From positions 1,364,001-1,428,000 of the forward strand of contig LR134362.1 of assembly GCA_900637275.1 (NCBI GenBank): DNA of 64,000 nucleotides. Direction: 5' to 3'. Within the stretch, counting starts at the first letter, position 1. The number at the start of each line of letters is the position of its first letter. Origin of the DNA: [Pasteurella] aerogenes. GTDB lineage: Bacteria > Pseudomonadota > Gammaproteobacteria > Enterobacterales > Pasteurellaceae. Shown piece by piece: positions 46,901 to 58,312 of this stretch. The notes beneath the pieces were generated by a model. It was not told the origin of the DNA and made no database searches. It saw only the letters and a program-made list of their open reading frames with translations. Position numbers and translations under genes: made by a program.

Positions 46901-47959
46901 TTATTTCGCTACTTCAGTGATCACATCAGCGACACGTTTTGCCGCCAACGGCGCGGACATGGACTTCGCTTTCACTGCCATATTCAATAATTTGTCACGA
47001 TCCAACTGCTGTAATAAGGTTATTAAGGCCTGCGCAGTTAAATCAGCTTGTTCAATAATATACGCCGCTTCAACATCCGCCAAATATTTGGCATTTAAAT
47101 ATTGTTGCTTATCTTTATGTTGAAAGGGAACAAAAATCGCCGGCGTTCCAACCGCCGCCAATTCACAAACAGTCAAAGCACCGGAACGACAAATCACAAT
47201 ATCCGCCCAACTATAGGCTTCCGCCATATTATCAATAAACTCAAGGACTTTTACATCTGCATCCGCTGCATAAAGTGCGGTGATTTTTTCCACCGATCCA
47301 GCGCCTACTTGGTGACGAACTTCTAATTGATCGCCCAATGCATTCACCACTTCCGGCATCACCAAATTCAGCACTCTCGCCCCTTGGCTACCGCCTACCA
47401 CCAACACTCTCAATTTGCCCGAACGTGACGCAAAACGCACTTCTGGATCGGGCATTAAAAATAAATCTTCTCTTACCGGATTTCCTACCACTTCCGCATT
47501 TGGAAACGCGCTTGGAAAGGCTTGTAATACGCGAGTCGCAATTTTCGCCAACCAATTATTAGTCAAGCCCGCCACTGCATTTTGTTCATGTAAGACAATC
47601 GGGACACCACATAATTTCGCGGCTAATCCGCCTGGTCCGGAAACATAACCGCCCATACCTAATACTGCATCAGGCTGGTAACGCTGAATAATTTTACGCG
47701 CTTGCAATACCGCACGTAAAACAGCAAAAGGCGCTTTCAATAACGCCTTAACGCCTTTTCCACGCAGCCCGGAAATTTGAATAAACTCAATAGGGATATT
47801 GTGTTTCGGTACTAATGTGGCTTCCATACGATCTTTGGTTCCCAACCAACAAATTTCCCAGCCTTGTTTTTGCAAATACTGCGCCACGGCAATCGCTGGA
47901 AAAACGTGTCCACCAGTGCCGCCTGCCATTACTAATAATCGTTTTGCTTTTTCTGTCAC
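46901..47959 (-). CDS. murG: UDP-N-acetylglucosamine--MurNAc-pentapeptide-lipid GlcNAc transferase
   Basis: MurG converts lipid I to lipid II on the inner face of the membrane. The 352-residue GT28 enzyme has [17 protein letters not shown] at the start, [16 protein letters not shown] and the donor motif [24 protein letters not shown]. The start codon is GTG at 47959, with GGGGATAAATA upstream; no closer ATG exists. It lies between ftsW and murC, with 17- and 10-base gaps. Confidence 0.98.
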   Translation of the reverse strand: MTEKAKRLLVMAGGTGGHVFPAIAVAQYLQKQGWEICWLGTKDRMEATLVPKHNIPIEFIQISGLRGKGVKALLKAPFAVLRAVLQARKIIQRYQPDAVLGMGGYVSGPGGLAAKLCGVPIVLHEQNAVAGLTNNWLAKIATRVLQAFPSAFPNAEVVGNPVREDLFLMPDPEVRFASRSGKLRVLVVGGSQGARVLNLVMPEVVNALGDQLEVRHQVGAGSVEKITALYAADADVKVLEFIDNMAEAYSWADIVICRSGALTVCELAAVGTPAIFVPFQHKDKQQYLNAKYLADVEAAYIIEQADLTAQALITLLQQLDRDKLLNMAVKAKSMSAPLAAKRVADVITEVAK

Positions 47960-47976
47960 TATTTATCCCCAATATA

Positions 47977-49167
47977 TTAATCGTCACGCAAACGGGCTTG
48001 CCCGCCTCGCATCAAACGGTTTTCGTGATCGATACGCAATAAAACGCCAATACTAATTGCCATAATAATTAAACTTGAACCACCATAACTCACCAAAGGA
48101 AAAGTTAACCCTTTAGTTGGCAACAAGCCGAGCGCCATGCCTAAATTCACAAACCCTTGGAAAAAAATCCAAAAGCTAATGCCAAATGCAAAAAATCCCT
48201 TAAAGCGCTGTTCCAGTTGTAACGATTCGCGCCCGATTTTCATCGCTCTAAAAATTAATAATGCTAATAGCAAAATCACCACAAATACGCCGATAAAGCC
48301 AAATTCTTCACCAACTACCGCCATAACAAAGTCTGTATGTGCTTCTGGCAAATATTCTAATTTTTGAATGGAATTCCCCAATCCTTCACCACTAAACTCA
48401 CCACGCCCGAACGCCATCAAAGAATTTGATAACTGAAAACCGGTACCGTAAGGGTCTTTGAAAGGATCCATAAAACCGGTTAAGCGTTTTAGACGGTATG
48501 CCGACGAAATTGCTAACCAAAGCAGCAACAAAATCCCTAACCCGCCTAGCGCAATGAATTGCCAGAAGTTGGCGCCGACAATAAACAATAAACCGAAAGT
48601 AATAATGAAAAGTACCACCGTACTTCCCAAATCCGGTTGCAAAAGAATCAAACACCCTAAAGTTCCCATCACCAAGAGCGGTTTAAATGCGCTGAGTTTT
48701 TTACTGCGCACTTCGTCATAACGACGGGTAAAATAACTGGCTAAAAAACAGGTTAAGGCTAATTTAGCAAACTCCGCCGGTTGGAAATTAAAAACCACCA
48801 AATTAATCCAACGTCTCGCCCCATTAATCTTCGATCCAATACCGGGAACAAGCACCAACACTAATAAAATCAATGCGATCCAAAACAAGCGGGCGTGCCA
48901 TTTTTCCCACATATCCATCGGCACTTGCACGAAAAAATAGCAAGCAAAAATCGACAACACCACATAAACCGCATCGCGTTTGGCAAAATAAAAAGAATCA
49001 TTAAATAATCTTGTTCCTACCGGAATCGACGCGGAAGATACCGCAATCAAACCGACAAATAACAAGGTAATAAACAGCCACAACAGCGCCCGATCATATA
49101 ACAAATTGTTAGGGGTAATCGTCGCACTTTGTTCATACAGCCGCTTAGCTTTATCTAAAAATTCCAT
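47977..49167 (-). CDS. ftsW: Peptidoglycan glycosyltransferase FtsW (SEDS family)
   Basis: FtsW polymerises lipid II at the septum together with FtsI. The 396-residue polytopic protein has about 10 helices with NGARRWINLVVFNFQPAEFAKLA, the catalytic Asp loop LQPDLGSTVVLF and the C-terminal LGLLPTKGLTFPLVSYGGSS. GGGATAAGGA precedes the ATG with very short spacing. It lies 3 bases downstream of murD and 17 upstream of murG. Confidence 0.97.
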   Translation of the reverse strand: MEFLDKAKRLYEQSATITPNNLLYDRALLWLFITLLFVGLIAVSSASIPVGTRLFNDSFYFAKRDAVYVVLSIFACYFFVQVPMDMWEKWHARLFWIALILLVLVLVPGIGSKINGARRWINLVVFNFQPAEFAKLALTCFLASYFTRRYDEVRSKKLSAFKPLLVMGTLGCLILLQPDLGSTVVLFIITFGLLFIVGANFWQFIALGGLGILLLLWLAISSAYRLKRLTGFMDPFKDPYGTGFQLSNSLMAFGRGEFSGEGLGNSIQKLEYLPEAHTDFVMAVVGEEFGFIGVFVVILLLALLIFRAMKIGRESLQLEQRFKGFFAFGISFWIFFQGFVNLGMALGLLPTKGLTFPLVSYGGSSLIIMAISIGVLLRIDHENRLMRGGQARLRDD

Positions 49168-49170
49168 TCC

Positions 49171-50496
49171 TTATCCCAATAATTTCGCCAATCGGGTAAA
49201 TTCCTCACCCCGTTTTTCAAAAGAACTAAATTGATCTAAACTGGCGCAGGCCGGCGACAGTAATACCATATCACCTGCTTTTACTTGTTTACTTAACGCT
49301 TTCATCGCCTGTTCCATCGTGTCAAACAATTGACTTTGCGCTGATAGTGCAGCTAATTGTTGACCATCTTGACCAAAGCAATAGCAATAAATATGTTGTT
49401 GATTAATCAAGGCTTTTAATTCTGAAAAATCCGCACCTTTACCATCACCACCTAATAATAAATGTAAGTTTCCATCTAGAAATAAACCGGTTAATGCCGC
49501 CACAGTACTACCGACATTAGTGGCTTTAGAATCATTAACCCAACGCACTCCATGAGCAAAATGGGCTAATTGAAAACGGTGATCCAAACCGCTGAACGTC
49601 GTAAGTGCGGTCTGAATTCCGGCTAAATTAACACCCACAGCTTGAGCCAAAGCAATGGATGCCAGTGCGTTCATGTAATTATGTCGCCCGCTCAACTTGA
49701 TTTGGTCGCAAGGCAAAATCACTTGCTCACCCGCCATCAAATATTGCTTACCCTCTTCCGTTTTTAACCAATAATCCGCCTGATGTTCCGCAAAACTCAC
49801 TTGGTGTTGCGCGCTTTGTTGCCCATCTTCGCGCGTTAATCTGTCTTCCGCGTTAACCACTGCGGTTTGGCAATACTGATAAATTTTAAGTTTAGCTTGA
49901 CGATAATCTTCCAAGTCCACATAGCGATTCATGTGATCTTCTGTGACATTCAGCACTGTCGCGGCAGCTGCGTGCAAACTATAGGTGGTTTCTAATTGGA
50001 AGCTGGATAATTCCAACACATAAAGATCATAATCCTCATCCAACAAAGACAACGCTGGAATGCCAATATTACCGCCCATGCCCACATTCAAACCGCCCGC
50101 TTTTGCCATTTCTGCCACCAGCGTTGTCACCGTGCTTTTTCCGTTCGAACCAGTAATCGCCACAATCGGCTTGGTTGCTGCGCGACAAAATAACTCAATA
50201 TCGCCAATGACCTCAACACCGGCTTGAAGTGCGGTCTGAATTTCTGGTGTTTTAACCGCCAATCCCGGACTTATCACGATAATATCGCTGTCCAATAACC
50301 AATCCACATTTAGCCCACCGGTATGTAGCGGAATCTCGGCTTTTTGCGCCAATTGAGCTACACCGGGCGGATTAGCACGCGTATCAATCACACGAATTTT
50401 CGCGCCCTGTTTAAACAAAAAATCCACGCAAGAAAGCCCGGTTTTACCCAAACCGATCACCGTTACTTTTTTATCTTGATAAGGCATATTCATCAT
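49171..50496 (-). CDS. murD: UDP-N-acetylmuramoylalanine--D-glutamate ligase
   Basis: MurD adds D-Glu to the stem peptide. The 441-residue protein shows KVTVIGLGKTGLSCVDFL at the N-terminus, the ATP loop ITGSNGKSTVTTLV, LELSSFQLETTYSLH and LDHRFQLAHFAHGVRWVNDSKATN. Two Met codons occur in a row, and either could start; a third Met at residue 4 is also possible. It sits between mraY and ftsW with 15- and 3-base gaps. Confidence 0.97.
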   Translation of the reverse strand: MMNMPYQDKKVTVIGLGKTGLSCVDFLFKQGAKIRVIDTRANPPGVAQLAQKAEIPLHTGGLNVDWLLDSDIIVISPGLAVKTPEIQTALQAGVEVIGDIELFCRAATKPIVAITGSNGKSTVTTLVAEMAKAGGLNVGMGGNIGIPALSLLDEDYDLYVLELSSFQLETTYSLHAAAATVLNVTEDHMNRYVDLEDYRQAKLKIYQYCQTAVVNAEDRLTREDGQQSAQHQVSFAEHQADYWLKTEEGKQYLMAGEQVILPCDQIKLSGRHNYMNALASIALAQAVGVNLAGIQTALTTFSGLDHRFQLAHFAHGVRWVNDSKATNVGSTVAALTGLFLDGNLHLLLGGDGKGADFSELKALINQQHIYCYCFGQDGQQLAALSAQSQLFDTMEQAMKALSKQVKAGDMVLLSPACASLDQFSSFEKRGEEFTRLAKLLG

Positions 50497-50511
50497 ATTT
50501 CCAACCGCGTA

Positions 50512-51594
50512 TTAACGTAATTTTAAAGTCATTAAACCAAGCAATACCAACATCAACGAGATAATCCAAAAGCGGATAATCACGCGTGGTTCAGGCCAAC
50601 CTTTTAATTCAAAGTGATGGTGAATCGGTGCCATGCGGAAAATGCGTTGCTTGCGTAATTTATAAGAACCCACCTGCAAAATTACCGAGATAGTTTCCAT
50701 CACAAACACCCCACCCATAATCACTAATAAAAATTCTTGACGCACCAATACTGCCACAACGCCCAACGCACCACCTAGGGCAAGCGAGCCGACATCGCCC
50801 ATAAACACTTGCGCCGGATAAGTGTTAAACCAAAGAAAACCCAATCCCGCACCAACAATAGCGGTACAAAATACCACTAACTCGGAAGTATGTTTAATGT
50901 ATGGAATATAAAGATATTTTGACCATTCAATATTACCGGTCGCCCATGCAATCAACGCGAATGCCCCGGCAACAAATACCGTTGGCATAATAGCAAGACC
51001 GTCTAAACCATCGGTTAAATTTACCGCATTACTGGTTCCGACAATTACGAAATACGCCAAAATAATATAGAATAACCCCAATTGTGGCATCACTTCTTTA
51101 AAAAAAGGAACCACTAATTTTGTTGCATCCGTATCTTTGCCCACCGCATACATGCCAAAAACTGCCACCAACGCAATGGCTGACAACCAAAAATATTTCC
51201 AACGGGCAATTAATCCATCGGTATTTTTGCGGGTAATTTTGCGATAATCATCAACAAAGCCCACTGCACCATAACCGAACAGAACAAATAAACTGAACCA
51301 CACATAAGGATTAGTTAAATTTGCCCACAATAACGTACTGGTACCAATGGCGATTAAAATCATAATCCCGCCCATGGTTGGCGTACCGCGTTTGCTTAAA
51401 TGACTTTCCGGTCCATCGTTACGCACTTCTTGACCGAATTTCAAAATTTGTAGCCGACGAATGACCTTTGGTCCAATCCACAAAGACAACAACAACGCAG
51501 TAAATAACGCCATTGCCGCACGCACAGTAATATAAGAAATTACATTAAATCCGCTATAGAATTGTTGTAAATATTCAGCGAGCCAAACTAACAT
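50512..51594 (-). CDS. mraY: Phospho-MurNAc-pentapeptide translocase
   Basis: MraY transfers phospho-MurNAc-pentapeptide to undecaprenyl phosphate, giving lipid I. The 360-residue membrane protein has ten helices and the three family motifs: [24 protein letters not shown] with the Asp pair, and [13 protein letters not shown]. The His-rich loop [16 protein letters not shown] precedes the last helix. Its start codon overlaps the murF stop. Confidence 0.98.
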   Translation of the reverse strand: MLVWLAEYLQQFYSGFNVISYITVRAAMALFTALLLSLWIGPKVIRRLQILKFGQEVRNDGPESHLSKRGTPTMGGIMILIAIGTSTLLWANLTNPYVWFSLFVLFGYGAVGFVDDYRKITRKNTDGLIARWKYFWLSAIALVAVFGMYAVGKDTDATKLVVPFFKEVMPQLGLFYIILAYFVIVGTSNAVNLTDGLDGLAIMPTVFVAGAFALIAWATGNIEWSKYLYIPYIKHTSELVVFCTAIVGAGLGFLWFNTYPAQVFMGDVGSLALGGALGVVAVLVRQEFLLVIMGGVFVMETISVILQVGSYKLRKQRIFRMAPIHHHFELKGWPEPRVIIRFWIISLMLVLLGLMTLKLR

Positions 51595-52970
51595 ACAAAA
51601 TGATCCTTTAATGAATTAATCACATCTTCCATCTTCATTCGACGTGATCCTTTTGCTAACAAAACAACCTTTTGATTTTCTTTTAATTTTTGTTCAATAA
51701 TATTTTTGAGATAATCAGCTAATGCGTTTTTATCTGAAAAATGCATTCCATGAGCAGTACGAGAAATCACCGCACTTTCTTCACCAAAACTGGCCACTAA
51801 CTCCAATTCAGCGCTTTTGGCAAAATCTGCCACTTCTTGATGACAAGACCGTGTATTTTCGCCTAATTCCGCCATATCTCCAACAACTAAAATGCGAAAT
51901 GCCGAATATTTTTGTAAAACACGAATCGCCGACTGTAAAGAATCCACATTGGCGTTATAAGTATCATCCAATAACAACAGGTTTTCATGAACTTGAATTG
52001 GAAATAAACGCCCTTTAACTTGTGATTTTTGCTCCAACCCTTGTTTTACTTGTTGTAAATTTGCCCCCACACTCATCGCCAACGCCGTCGCTGCCAAGGC
52101 ATTACTAATATTATGTTGCCCTAAGTATGCCGAATGCACCTCAATATTGCCTTGCGGTGTACAAAGTAAAAAGGTCGCGCCATTTTCCGTCATTTGCACC
52201 TGATCGGCATAGTAATCCGCTTGCGAATTTGTCGCAGAAAATGACCGCACTTGATGCGCGCCAATTTCCGATTGCCAACGATCCAAATAGTGACAATCCA
52301 AATTAATCACTGCCACGCCATCATCCGCTAGTCCACGATAAATCTCGCCTTTCGCTTTAGCGACACCATCAATAGACCCAAATCCTTCCAAATGCGCCGC
52401 GGCAACATTATTGACCAACGCCACATCCGGACGCACAAGATCGGTCGTATATGCAATTTCACCAATATGATTCGCCCCTAATTCAATCACCGCAAATTGA
52501 TGGCGCGGTTCAAGACGCAACAATGTCAAAGGCACACCAATATCATTGTTAAAATTCCCGTTGGTAAATAAAACTGCGTCAGAATTGACCGTACTTTTTT
52601 GCAAAATCGCCGCGGTCATCTCTTTTACTGTTGTTTTACCGGAAGATCCGGTCATCGCTACGGTTTTAGGATGTAAATGCGCTTTTAACCATTTCGCCAA
52701 TTGCCCCAAAGCAAGACGTGTGTCGGCAACCACAATTTGTGCTAACGCAATCTCACAAGGATGATCAACGACAACCGCTACACAACCTTGCGCCATTGCG
52801 TCATTTAAATAATGGTGAGCATCAAATTTCTCGCCTTTTAATGCAAAAAATAATCCGTTTGGCGTATGTTGACGAGTGTCGGTGCTAACGTTTTCAACTG
52901 TAATCGTAGTATCACCCACTAATTGCCCGTTGAGGATCTCGGCAAGTTTTTTTGTTGTTAATGTAATCAT
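51588..52970 (-). CDS. murF: UDP-MurNAc-tripeptide--D-alanyl-D-alanine ligase
   Basis: MurF adds the D-Ala-D-Ala dipeptide made by Ddl, to complete the UDP-MurNAc-pentapeptide. The 460-residue Mur ligase has [42 protein letters not shown] and [20 protein letters not shown]. The ATG forms an ATGA overlap with the murE stop, and the end overlaps mraY by 7 bases, so translation is probably coupled. Confidence 0.97.
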   Translation of the reverse strand: MITLTTKKLAEILNGQLVGDTTITVENVSTDTRQHTPNGLFFALKGEKFDAHHYLNDAMAQGCVAVVVDHPCEIALAQIVVADTRLALGQLAKWLKAHLHPKTVAMTGSSGKTTVKEMTAAILQKSTVNSDAVLFTNGNFNNDIGVPLTLLRLEPRHQFAVIELGANHIGEIAYTTDLVRPDVALVNNVAAAHLEGFGSIDGVAKAKGEIYRGLADDGVAVINLDCHYLDRWQSEIGAHQVRSFSATNSQADYYADQVQMTENGATFLLCTPQGNIEVHSAYLGQHNISNALAATALAMSVGANLQQVKQGLEQKSQVKGRLFPIQVHENLLLLDDTYNANVDSLQSAIRVLQKYSAFRILVVGDMAELGENTRSCHQEVADFAKSAELELVASFGEESAVISRTAHGMHFSDKNALADYLKNIIEQKLKENQKVVLLAKGSRRMKMEDVINSLKDHFVC

Positions 52971-54433
52971 GACAAATAGTTCTTCGCTGTTTCTTGATCA
53001 GAAAAATGGTGTTTTTCCGTTCCAATAATTTGATAATCTTCGTGACCTTTGCCGGCAATCAAAATCACGTCATTTTCCACCGCACTTTGAATCGCTGTTT
53101 TAATCGCTTCTGCGCGTTGGTGAATAATCTGCACCTGTGCAAGGTTGGTAAAACCGGCTTGAATATCTGCCATAATTTTCGCCGGATCTTCTGTACGCGG
53201 ATTATCATCAGTAGCAATCACCTTATCCGCTAGCTTTTCCGCAATTTGTGCCATAAGCGGACGCTTACCGTTATCACGATCGCCACCACAACCAAAAATG
53301 CACCAAAGTTTTCCGTGACAATGAAGCCGCGCCGCAGCTAAGGCTTTTTCTAAGGCATCCGGCGTGTGGGCATAATCCACAATCACCGTCGGTTTATGCG
53401 CTGCGGTGATCATTTCCATACGACCGCAAACCCCGCTTAATTGGGAAACGGTTGACGTTAATTTTTCAAGTGGATAGCCTAATGCCAATAATGTTGCGGT
53501 CACCACAAGCAAATTGCTCACATTAAATGCTCCGATTAAGCGACTTTCCAGTTTACCATTGCCCCAACTTGACGCAAATTCAATGCTCGCGCCTTTGCTG
53601 GTGAAAGAAAGTGCGGTCAATTTTAACCATGTTTTTTGTGTCGGCTGGTAATCAGGATGGCAACTGACAGCAATGGCGTCGGGCAATTGCGCCAACCATT
53701 GTGCGCCAACTTCATCATCTGCATTAATAATTTGTTGTTTGGTATGTAATTCGGTAAATAAGCGTTTTTTCGCGTTGGCATATTCTTCCATCGTATGATG
53801 GTAATCAAGGTGATCGCGGCTTAAATTGGTAAAAATTGCCGCGGCAAACGAAAGCGCCTCTACCCGATGTTGCACAAGCCCGTGCGATGATACTTCAATC
53901 GCCGCAAAATCCGCGCCTTGACGAATAAATTGATCTAAAGAAGATTGAATTTCAATCGCCGATCCCGTCGTATTTGCCGCTTCTGTCGTTTTGCCAAATA
54001 GCCCGTTGCCAATTGTCCCCATCACTGCACTAGTATGCCCTAAAATTTGTGTCCACTGCGCTAGCAATTGCGCTACTGTAGTTTTTCCGTTAGTTCCAGT
54101 CACACCTACTAAAGTTAAACGTTTCGATGGCGCTTGATAAAATTGATCGGCTAAAGCGGAAAGGTGGGAAGATAGCTGAAAATAGGCAATACATGGAATG
54201 CCTTGCTCAACATGGACTTGTAAATGTTGCTGTGCAGAATCCGCATCAAAAATGACCGCACTTGCCCCTTGTTTGATGGCTTGTGCAATATATTGACGCC
54301 CGTCGGTTTGATGACCTTTAATTGCAACAAAAAGACAGCCAGTCTTTACAGAGCGGCTGTCTAAGGTCATGTCTGTTAACTCAATATCCGGCAATTGAAG
54401 ATTTGCCCCGAAAAGTGCGGTGAGTTTTTGCAT
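52967..54433 (-). CDS. murE: UDP-MurNAc-L-alanyl-D-glutamate--meso-diaminopimelate ligase
   Basis: MurE adds the third stem residue. The 488-residue protein has [17 protein letters not shown] and [29 protein letters not shown] carries the DNPR motif that marks meso-diaminopimelate specificity rather than lysine. That agrees with a Gram-negative wall. It lies 16 bases after ftsI. GAGTAA precedes the ATG. Confidence 0.97.
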   Translation of the reverse strand: MQKLTALFGANLQLPDIELTDMTLDSRSVKTGCLFVAIKGHQTDGRQYIAQAIKQGASAVIFDADSAQQHLQVHVEQGIPCIAYFQLSSHLSALADQFYQAPSKRLTLVGVTGTNGKTTVAQLLAQWTQILGHTSAVMGTIGNGLFGKTTEAANTTGSAIEIQSSLDQFIRQGADFAAIEVSSHGLVQHRVEALSFAAAIFTNLSRDHLDYHHTMEEYANAKKRLFTELHTKQQIINADDEVGAQWLAQLPDAIAVSCHPDYQPTQKTWLKLTALSFTSKGASIEFASSWGNGKLESRLIGAFNVSNLLVVTATLLALGYPLEKLTSTVSQLSGVCGRMEMITAAHKPTVIVDYAHTPDALEKALAAARLHCHGKLWCIFGCGGDRDNGKRPLMAQIAEKLADKVIATDDNPRTEDPAKIMADIQAGFTNLAQVQIIHQRAEAIKTAIQSAVENDVILIAGKGHEDYQIIGTEKHHFSDQETAKNYLS

Positions 54434-54449
54434 AATTTACTCTTTTGAT

Positions 54450-56261
54450 TTAATTCACTTTTTGTTCTTTTTTATCGCTAAGTCGAACCGTTCTTTTCGC
54501 GGTTTTATCCGATTCCACCGCATCCGGCGTAATATTATTAGAGCGCAATGCATAACTCATAATATTAGAGAATACCGGCGCCGAAATTGCACCACCATAA
54601 TATTGGCCCGCTTTCGGTTCGTTAATCAATACCACCACTACATAACGCGGATCAGAAATCGGCGCCAATCCTGCGGTATAGGCAATATATTTATCCACAT
54701 AACGTCCATTTTCTAATTTTTTCGCGGTACCGGTTTTGATCCCAACGCGATAGCCTTCTACCATGGCTTTTTTATTTTTGATCGCCACTTTTTCCATCAT
54801 ATTCACCACTTCACGCGTGATTTTTTCCGGAAAGACACGATTCCCAATCACTGGCGGATCCACTTTAGTGATCGACAGCGGACGATAAATTCCGAAGCTA
54901 CCTAAAGTCACGTAAGCACGCGCAATTTGTAATGGCGTTGCAGTGATACCATATCCATAAGCTACGTTCGCCCGCTCAATATCCGCCCAACGCTTACGAT
55001 TGGCATTTAATAACCCCGATTGTTCACCAATTAAGCCTAAATCCGTCGGTTTGCCTAAACCGGTACTTTGATAAGTATCCATTAACGCACTTGGCGGCAT
55101 ACGCAACGCTAAGCGACTTACCCCGCGGTTACTGGAGTTTTCCAAAATTTGATCGAGGGTTTGTTGATCGCGTGGCGCTACATCGCGAATCTCATGTCCG
55201 TTTAGTACAAGCGGACCGGTATTGATCACTTCGTCGCGGCGTGCTGCACCACGTTGAAGTGCGGTCAAAATTACGAAAGGTTTGACCGTTGAACCTGGTT
55301 CAAAAGTATCGGTAATCGCACGGTTACGCATCACATCCGCTTTCACGCCGACACGATTATTTGGATTGTAAGACGGCGCATTCACCATCGCCAACACTTC
55401 CCCAGTACGAATATCTACGACGACTGCAGTTCCTGATTCTGCACGATTTTCCGTTACCGCGGTTTTAATTTCGCGATACACCATGGATTGTAATTTTTCA
55501 TCAATACTCAAGGTCACATCATGCGCATCGTATTTTTTGACATCGGCAATATCTTCAACCACATTGCCGAATTTATCTTTGCGGAAAGTACGCGAACCGG
55601 ATTTACCCACCAGCAAGGAGTTAAAACTTTTTTCAATACCCTCAATACCTTCTCCGTCGATATTTGTGTAGCCGATCAAATGTGCAGTTTCTTCTACGCG
55701 CGGATAAAAACGTCTTGCTTCATCTTCAAGCACAATACCTTTCAAACCCAGTTGTTTGACATAATCTGCAATTTGTGGCGAAATTTGACGCGCTAAATAA
55801 ACAAAGCGTGCTTTTGGATTTTTCTCAATATTTTTCAACATATTGTTATAAGATATGCCTAATCCTTTCGCCAAAGCGGTCCAACGTTCTTTATCTTTTA
55901 ACGAATTTTGATCAAAAATTACCTTCGGATCGGCAACCACAGAATACATCGGCACACTAACGGATAACAATTGTCCGTTACGATCTAAAATCGAACCACG
56001 CACAGAAAGAATGGTTTGCGTGCGCAACGAACGTTTATCGGCTTCATTCATCAGCGGCTCTGAATTCACTACTTGTACATAAGTCGCACGAGCAATCAAT
56101 GCGCTTAAGCCCAGTAAAACCACCGCAATCACCCAATAAAAACGCCCTTTAAGAAAACTTCTTTCATAAACGACCGGTTTTTTATTACGTTTAGCGCCTT
56201 CAATATTGTTAAGGGATTTTCTTGTTTTATTTAGATTTTTTTTATTATTTCGATTAACCAT
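54450..56261 (-). CDS. ftsI: Penicillin-binding protein 3, septal transpeptidase
   Basis: FtsI cross-links septal peptidoglycan with FtsW. The 603-residue class B PBP has a basic cytoplasmic tail, one membrane helix (about 42-62), a dimerisation/pedestal domain with [17 protein letters not shown], and the transpeptidase with Ser in [16 protein letters not shown], the SxN motif [11 protein letters not shown] and Lys in [20 protein letters not shown] precedes the ATG. In H. influenzae substitutions near the SSN and KTG motifs give beta-lactam resistance; I did not score those positions here. Confidence 0.97.
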   Translation of the reverse strand: MVNRNNKKNLNKTRKSLNNIEGAKRNKKPVVYERSFLKGRFYWVIAVVLLGLSALIARATYVQVVNSEPLMNEADKRSLRTQTILSVRGSILDRNGQLLSVSVPMYSVVADPKVIFDQNSLKDKERWTALAKGLGISYNNMLKNIEKNPKARFVYLARQISPQIADYVKQLGLKGIVLEDEARRFYPRVEETAHLIGYTNIDGEGIEGIEKSFNSLLVGKSGSRTFRKDKFGNVVEDIADVKKYDAHDVTLSIDEKLQSMVYREIKTAVTENRAESGTAVVVDIRTGEVLAMVNAPSYNPNNRVGVKADVMRNRAITDTFEPGSTVKPFVILTALQRGAARRDEVINTGPLVLNGHEIRDVAPRDQQTLDQILENSSNRGVSRLALRMPPSALMDTYQSTGLGKPTDLGLIGEQSGLLNANRKRWADIERANVAYGYGITATPLQIARAYVTLGSFGIYRPLSITKVDPPVIGNRVFPEKITREVVNMMEKVAIKNKKAMVEGYRVGIKTGTAKKLENGRYVDKYIAYTAGLAPISDPRYVVVVLINEPKAGQYYGGAISAPVFSNIMSYALRSNNITPDAVESDKTAKRTVRLSDKKEQKVN

Positions 56262-56275
56262 TGTTTATCCTTAAC

Positions 56276-56596
56276 CTACTCTAAAATAATCACTTCTTGG
56301 TCAGCGGTAATTCCCTTCATTTTCAACTTTTCAGTCGCGATGGATTCAATACGGGTATTATCGCTTTGAGTCGCCTCTTCCAATTTCAAATTGAGAAATT
56401 CATTTTCTAACGCCTGTTGCTGAAAAACTAATTCATTTTTTTCAGCAATCAATCCTCGGGTTTGATGGGTAATCCAAATAGTTCCCAAGGCAGTTAATAA
56501 CACAGAAAACATTAAGCAAAACACCAACTTATTGGCGGAAAATAAATCATCTAAAATAATCTGTTGTAGCGGGTAACGCTCTGAATTAGTTAACAT
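56276..56596 (-). CDS. ftsL: Cell division protein FtsL
   Basis: FtsL is the small bitopic partner of FtsQ and FtsB that activates FtsWI. The 106-residue protein has a cytoplasmic tail of about 20 residues, one membrane helix (NKLVFCLMFSVLLTALGTIWI) and a periplasmic coiled coil with leucine spacing (NELVFQQQALENEFLNLKLEE). The sequence is poorly conserved between genera; the place between rsmH and ftsI and the architecture carry the call. Its ATG follows the rsmH TAA directly. Confidence 0.93.
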   Translation of the reverse strand: MLTNSERYPLQQIILDDLFSANKLVFCLMFSVLLTALGTIWITHQTRGLIAEKNELVFQQQALENEFLNLKLEEATQSDNTRIESIATEKLKMKGITADQEVIILE

Positions 56597-57565
56597 TTAA
56601 ATCTTCTCCGCTACTCGTAAAACCGCACTTCTGGAACGAGGATTTGCTTGCATTTCTTCCTCTGTCGGCATAATCGCTTTACCAATCACTTTCAAGGTTT
56701 GATTTTTATGAATTTGATCTTCACGCAAAGGTAACCCTTTCGGTAAATTTTCTCCTTTGCTTTGTTTGCGCATGAAATGTTTCACCATGCGATCTTCTAA
56801 AGAATGGAAACTGATAATCGACAAACGCCCTTGCGGTGCAAGTACACTCAAGGCGCCTTGCAAAACCCGTTCAAGTTCTTCTAACTCTGTATTAATATAA
56901 ATACGAATGGCTTGGAAACTACGGGTTGCCGGATGTTTATGCTTATCCTTAAAAGGAACAGATTGAGCGATTAACTCCGCTAATTGCAACGTACGTATTA
57001 GTGGTTCTGTGCCATTTTGCACCGCACTTTTATTATATTGCACAATCGCTTGCGCAATACGTTTGGCAAAACGTTCTTCGCCGAAGGTTTTCAGTACCCA
57101 AGCTAAATCTTGTTCGGAAACCTGCTGTAGCCATTCGCTCGCGGAAATTCCTTGTGAGGTATCCATACGCATATCCAAGGGACCGTCTTTCATAAAACTA
57201 AAGCCGCGTTCGGCATCATCTAATTGTGGCGAGGACACGCCGAGATCCAACAAAATCCCATCAATTTTGCCAACTAAATTAAGCTGAGTACAAATCTTCG
57301 GAATAGCGGAGAAACTATTGTGTTCAATATGAAAGCGTTTATCTTGGATAGATTGCGCGACACGAATGGCTTGGGGATCACGATCAATGGCAATAAGGCG
57401 ACCATTGTCGGACAATTTTGATAAAATTAAACGGGAATGCCCGCCTCGCCCGAAAGTACCGTCAATATAAATCCCGTTTTCTTTCAACATTAACCCATCC
57501 ACTGCTTCGTTTAGCAAAACAGTAATATGCCCGGATGAAGAAAATGGATTTTGCATGACCATCAT
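56597..57565 (-). CDS. rsmH: 16S rRNA (cytosine(1402)-N(4))-methyltransferase
   Basis: RsmH (MraW) methylates C1402 in the ribosomal P site. I take the ATG at 57565, which has GGGA about six bases upstream, giving 322 residues; ATGs at 57562 and 57556 are alternatives, and the last gives the start [15 protein letters not shown]. The S-adenosylmethionine motif is [38 protein letters not shown] and [19 protein letters not shown] follow. It lies after mraZ, with a long hairpin in the gap. Confidence 0.97.
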   Translation of the reverse strand: MMVMQNPFSSSGHITVLLNEAVDGLMLKENGIYIDGTFGRGGHSRLILSKLSDNGRLIAIDRDPQAIRVAQSIQDKRFHIEHNSFSAIPKICTQLNLVGKIDGILLDLGVSSPQLDDAERGFSFMKDGPLDMRMDTSQGISASEWLQQVSEQDLAWVLKTFGEERFAKRIAQAIVQYNKSAVQNGTEPLIRTLQLAELIAQSVPFKDKHKHPATRSFQAIRIYINTELEELERVLQGALSVLAPQGRLSIISFHSLEDRMVKHFMRKQSKGENLPKGLPLREDQIHKNQTLKVIGKAIMPTEEEMQANPRSRSAVLRVAEKI

Positions 57566-57601
57566 TGTTCCCAAAAATAAAAAGATAATTTAAAGTTTGA
57601 T

Positions 57602-57638
57602 AAGATAACGCGGTGTACAAATGTACACCGCTTATCTT
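57602..57638 (-). other. Long hairpin between mraZ and rsmH
   Basis: GCGGTGTAC (57610-57618) pairs with GTACACCGC (57623-57631) around a 4-base loop. The stem is extended by AAGATAA (57602-57608) with TTATCTT (57632-57638), with one bulged base. That gives 16 base pairs in all. No U run follows directly in the minus-strand RNA, so it looks like an RNA structure or partial attenuator and not a standard terminator. Confidence 0.7.
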
Positions 57639-57679
57639 TGCTAGTGCCGCTGTTCTTTTTTAAAAAGCGATGCTTTCTC

Positions 57680-58138
57680 TTATAACGACAGCGTATTTAA
57701 TGCTTCTGACAACGCAAATTGACCGCTGGCACCCAACGCCATGTCTTTTTCAATTTGAGCTTGCCATTCGATTTCGCTCCAGATCTCGAATTTATTCAAT
57801 TGTCCAACCAACATCAGCCCTTTTTCTAGCTTAGCGTGCTGACGCAATGGACCGCTGATCAAAATACGTCCCGCACTGTCCAATTCACACTCGGTGGCAT
57901 AACCCAACATCACCCGTTGTAAACTGCGTTGTTGCGGATCAAAATTTGATAGCTGTAATAATTTTTGCTCGACAATTTCCCATTCATCCAAAGGATAAAG
58001 TAACAAGCAAGGTTGGCGAATATCAACAGTGCAAACCATGTTGCCTTGATTTTTTTCCATTATCTCGGCACGATAGCGAGTCGGGATAGCAACTCTCCCT
58101 TTTGAATCTAAATTGACCGCTGATGCACCGCGAAACAT
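57680..58138 (-). CDS. mraZ: Transcriptional regulator MraZ
   Basis: MraZ is a ring-shaped DNA-binding protein that represses its own dcw operon. From the ATG at 58138 ([19 protein letters not shown]) it has 152 residues, as in E. coli. It carries two AbrB-like halves, each with the DxxGR signature: [14 protein letters not shown] and [14 protein letters not shown]. An upstream TTG (58150) is a less likely start. Its operator boxes are visible at 58198-58222. It is the first gene of the cluster. Confidence 0.97.
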   Translation of the reverse strand: MFRGASAVNLDSKGRVAIPTRYRAEIMEKNQGNMVCTVDIRQPCLLLYPLDEWEIVEQKLLQLSNFDPQQRSLQRVMLGYATECELDSAGRILISGPLRQHAKLEKGLMLVGQLNKFEIWSEIEWQAQIEKDMALGASGQFALSEALNTLSL

Positions 58139-58197
58139 AATGTTATCCAACCATTAGTAAATGAGCTTTAGCTTATGGGTATTTTCATTCTATTTTT

Positions 58198-58222
58198 ACC
58201 ACAAAATACCACTTTTCACCAC
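58198..58222 (-). promoter_or_regulatory. MraZ operator: three GTGGT boxes at 10-base intervals
   Basis: On the minus strand GTGGT occurs at 58218-58222, 58208-58212 and 58198-58202, each separated by exactly 5 bases (GAAAA and ATTTT). Direct repeats of TGG-containing boxes with this spacing upstream of mraZ are the known binding site type of MraZ. They lie just downstream of the -10 box, at the start point of transcription, which suits repression. Confidence 0.85.
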
Positions 58223-58230
58223 TTCCCGTA

Positions 58231-58259
58231 AGTTTATTATTAGTTTTACCAAGTTGCAA
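58231..58259 (-). promoter_or_regulatory. Promoter of the mraZ-led division cluster
   Basis: On the minus strand TTGCAA (58254-58259) and TAAACT (58231-58236) are separated by exactly 17 bases. Transcription would begin near 58225, about 87 bases before the mraZ ATG and next to the first MraZ box. Confidence 0.75.
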
Positions 58260-58312
58260 GCAGTTTAAGCACCAAGAAATGTAAAGTTATGTATATTTTT
58301 ATATACCTAGAA

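Noticed and set aside
40103..58138. Search for insertion, duplication or broken genes in the division cluster
   Set aside because: All genes are full length with intact catalytic motifs. Only the FtsZ insertion stood out, and it is in frame.
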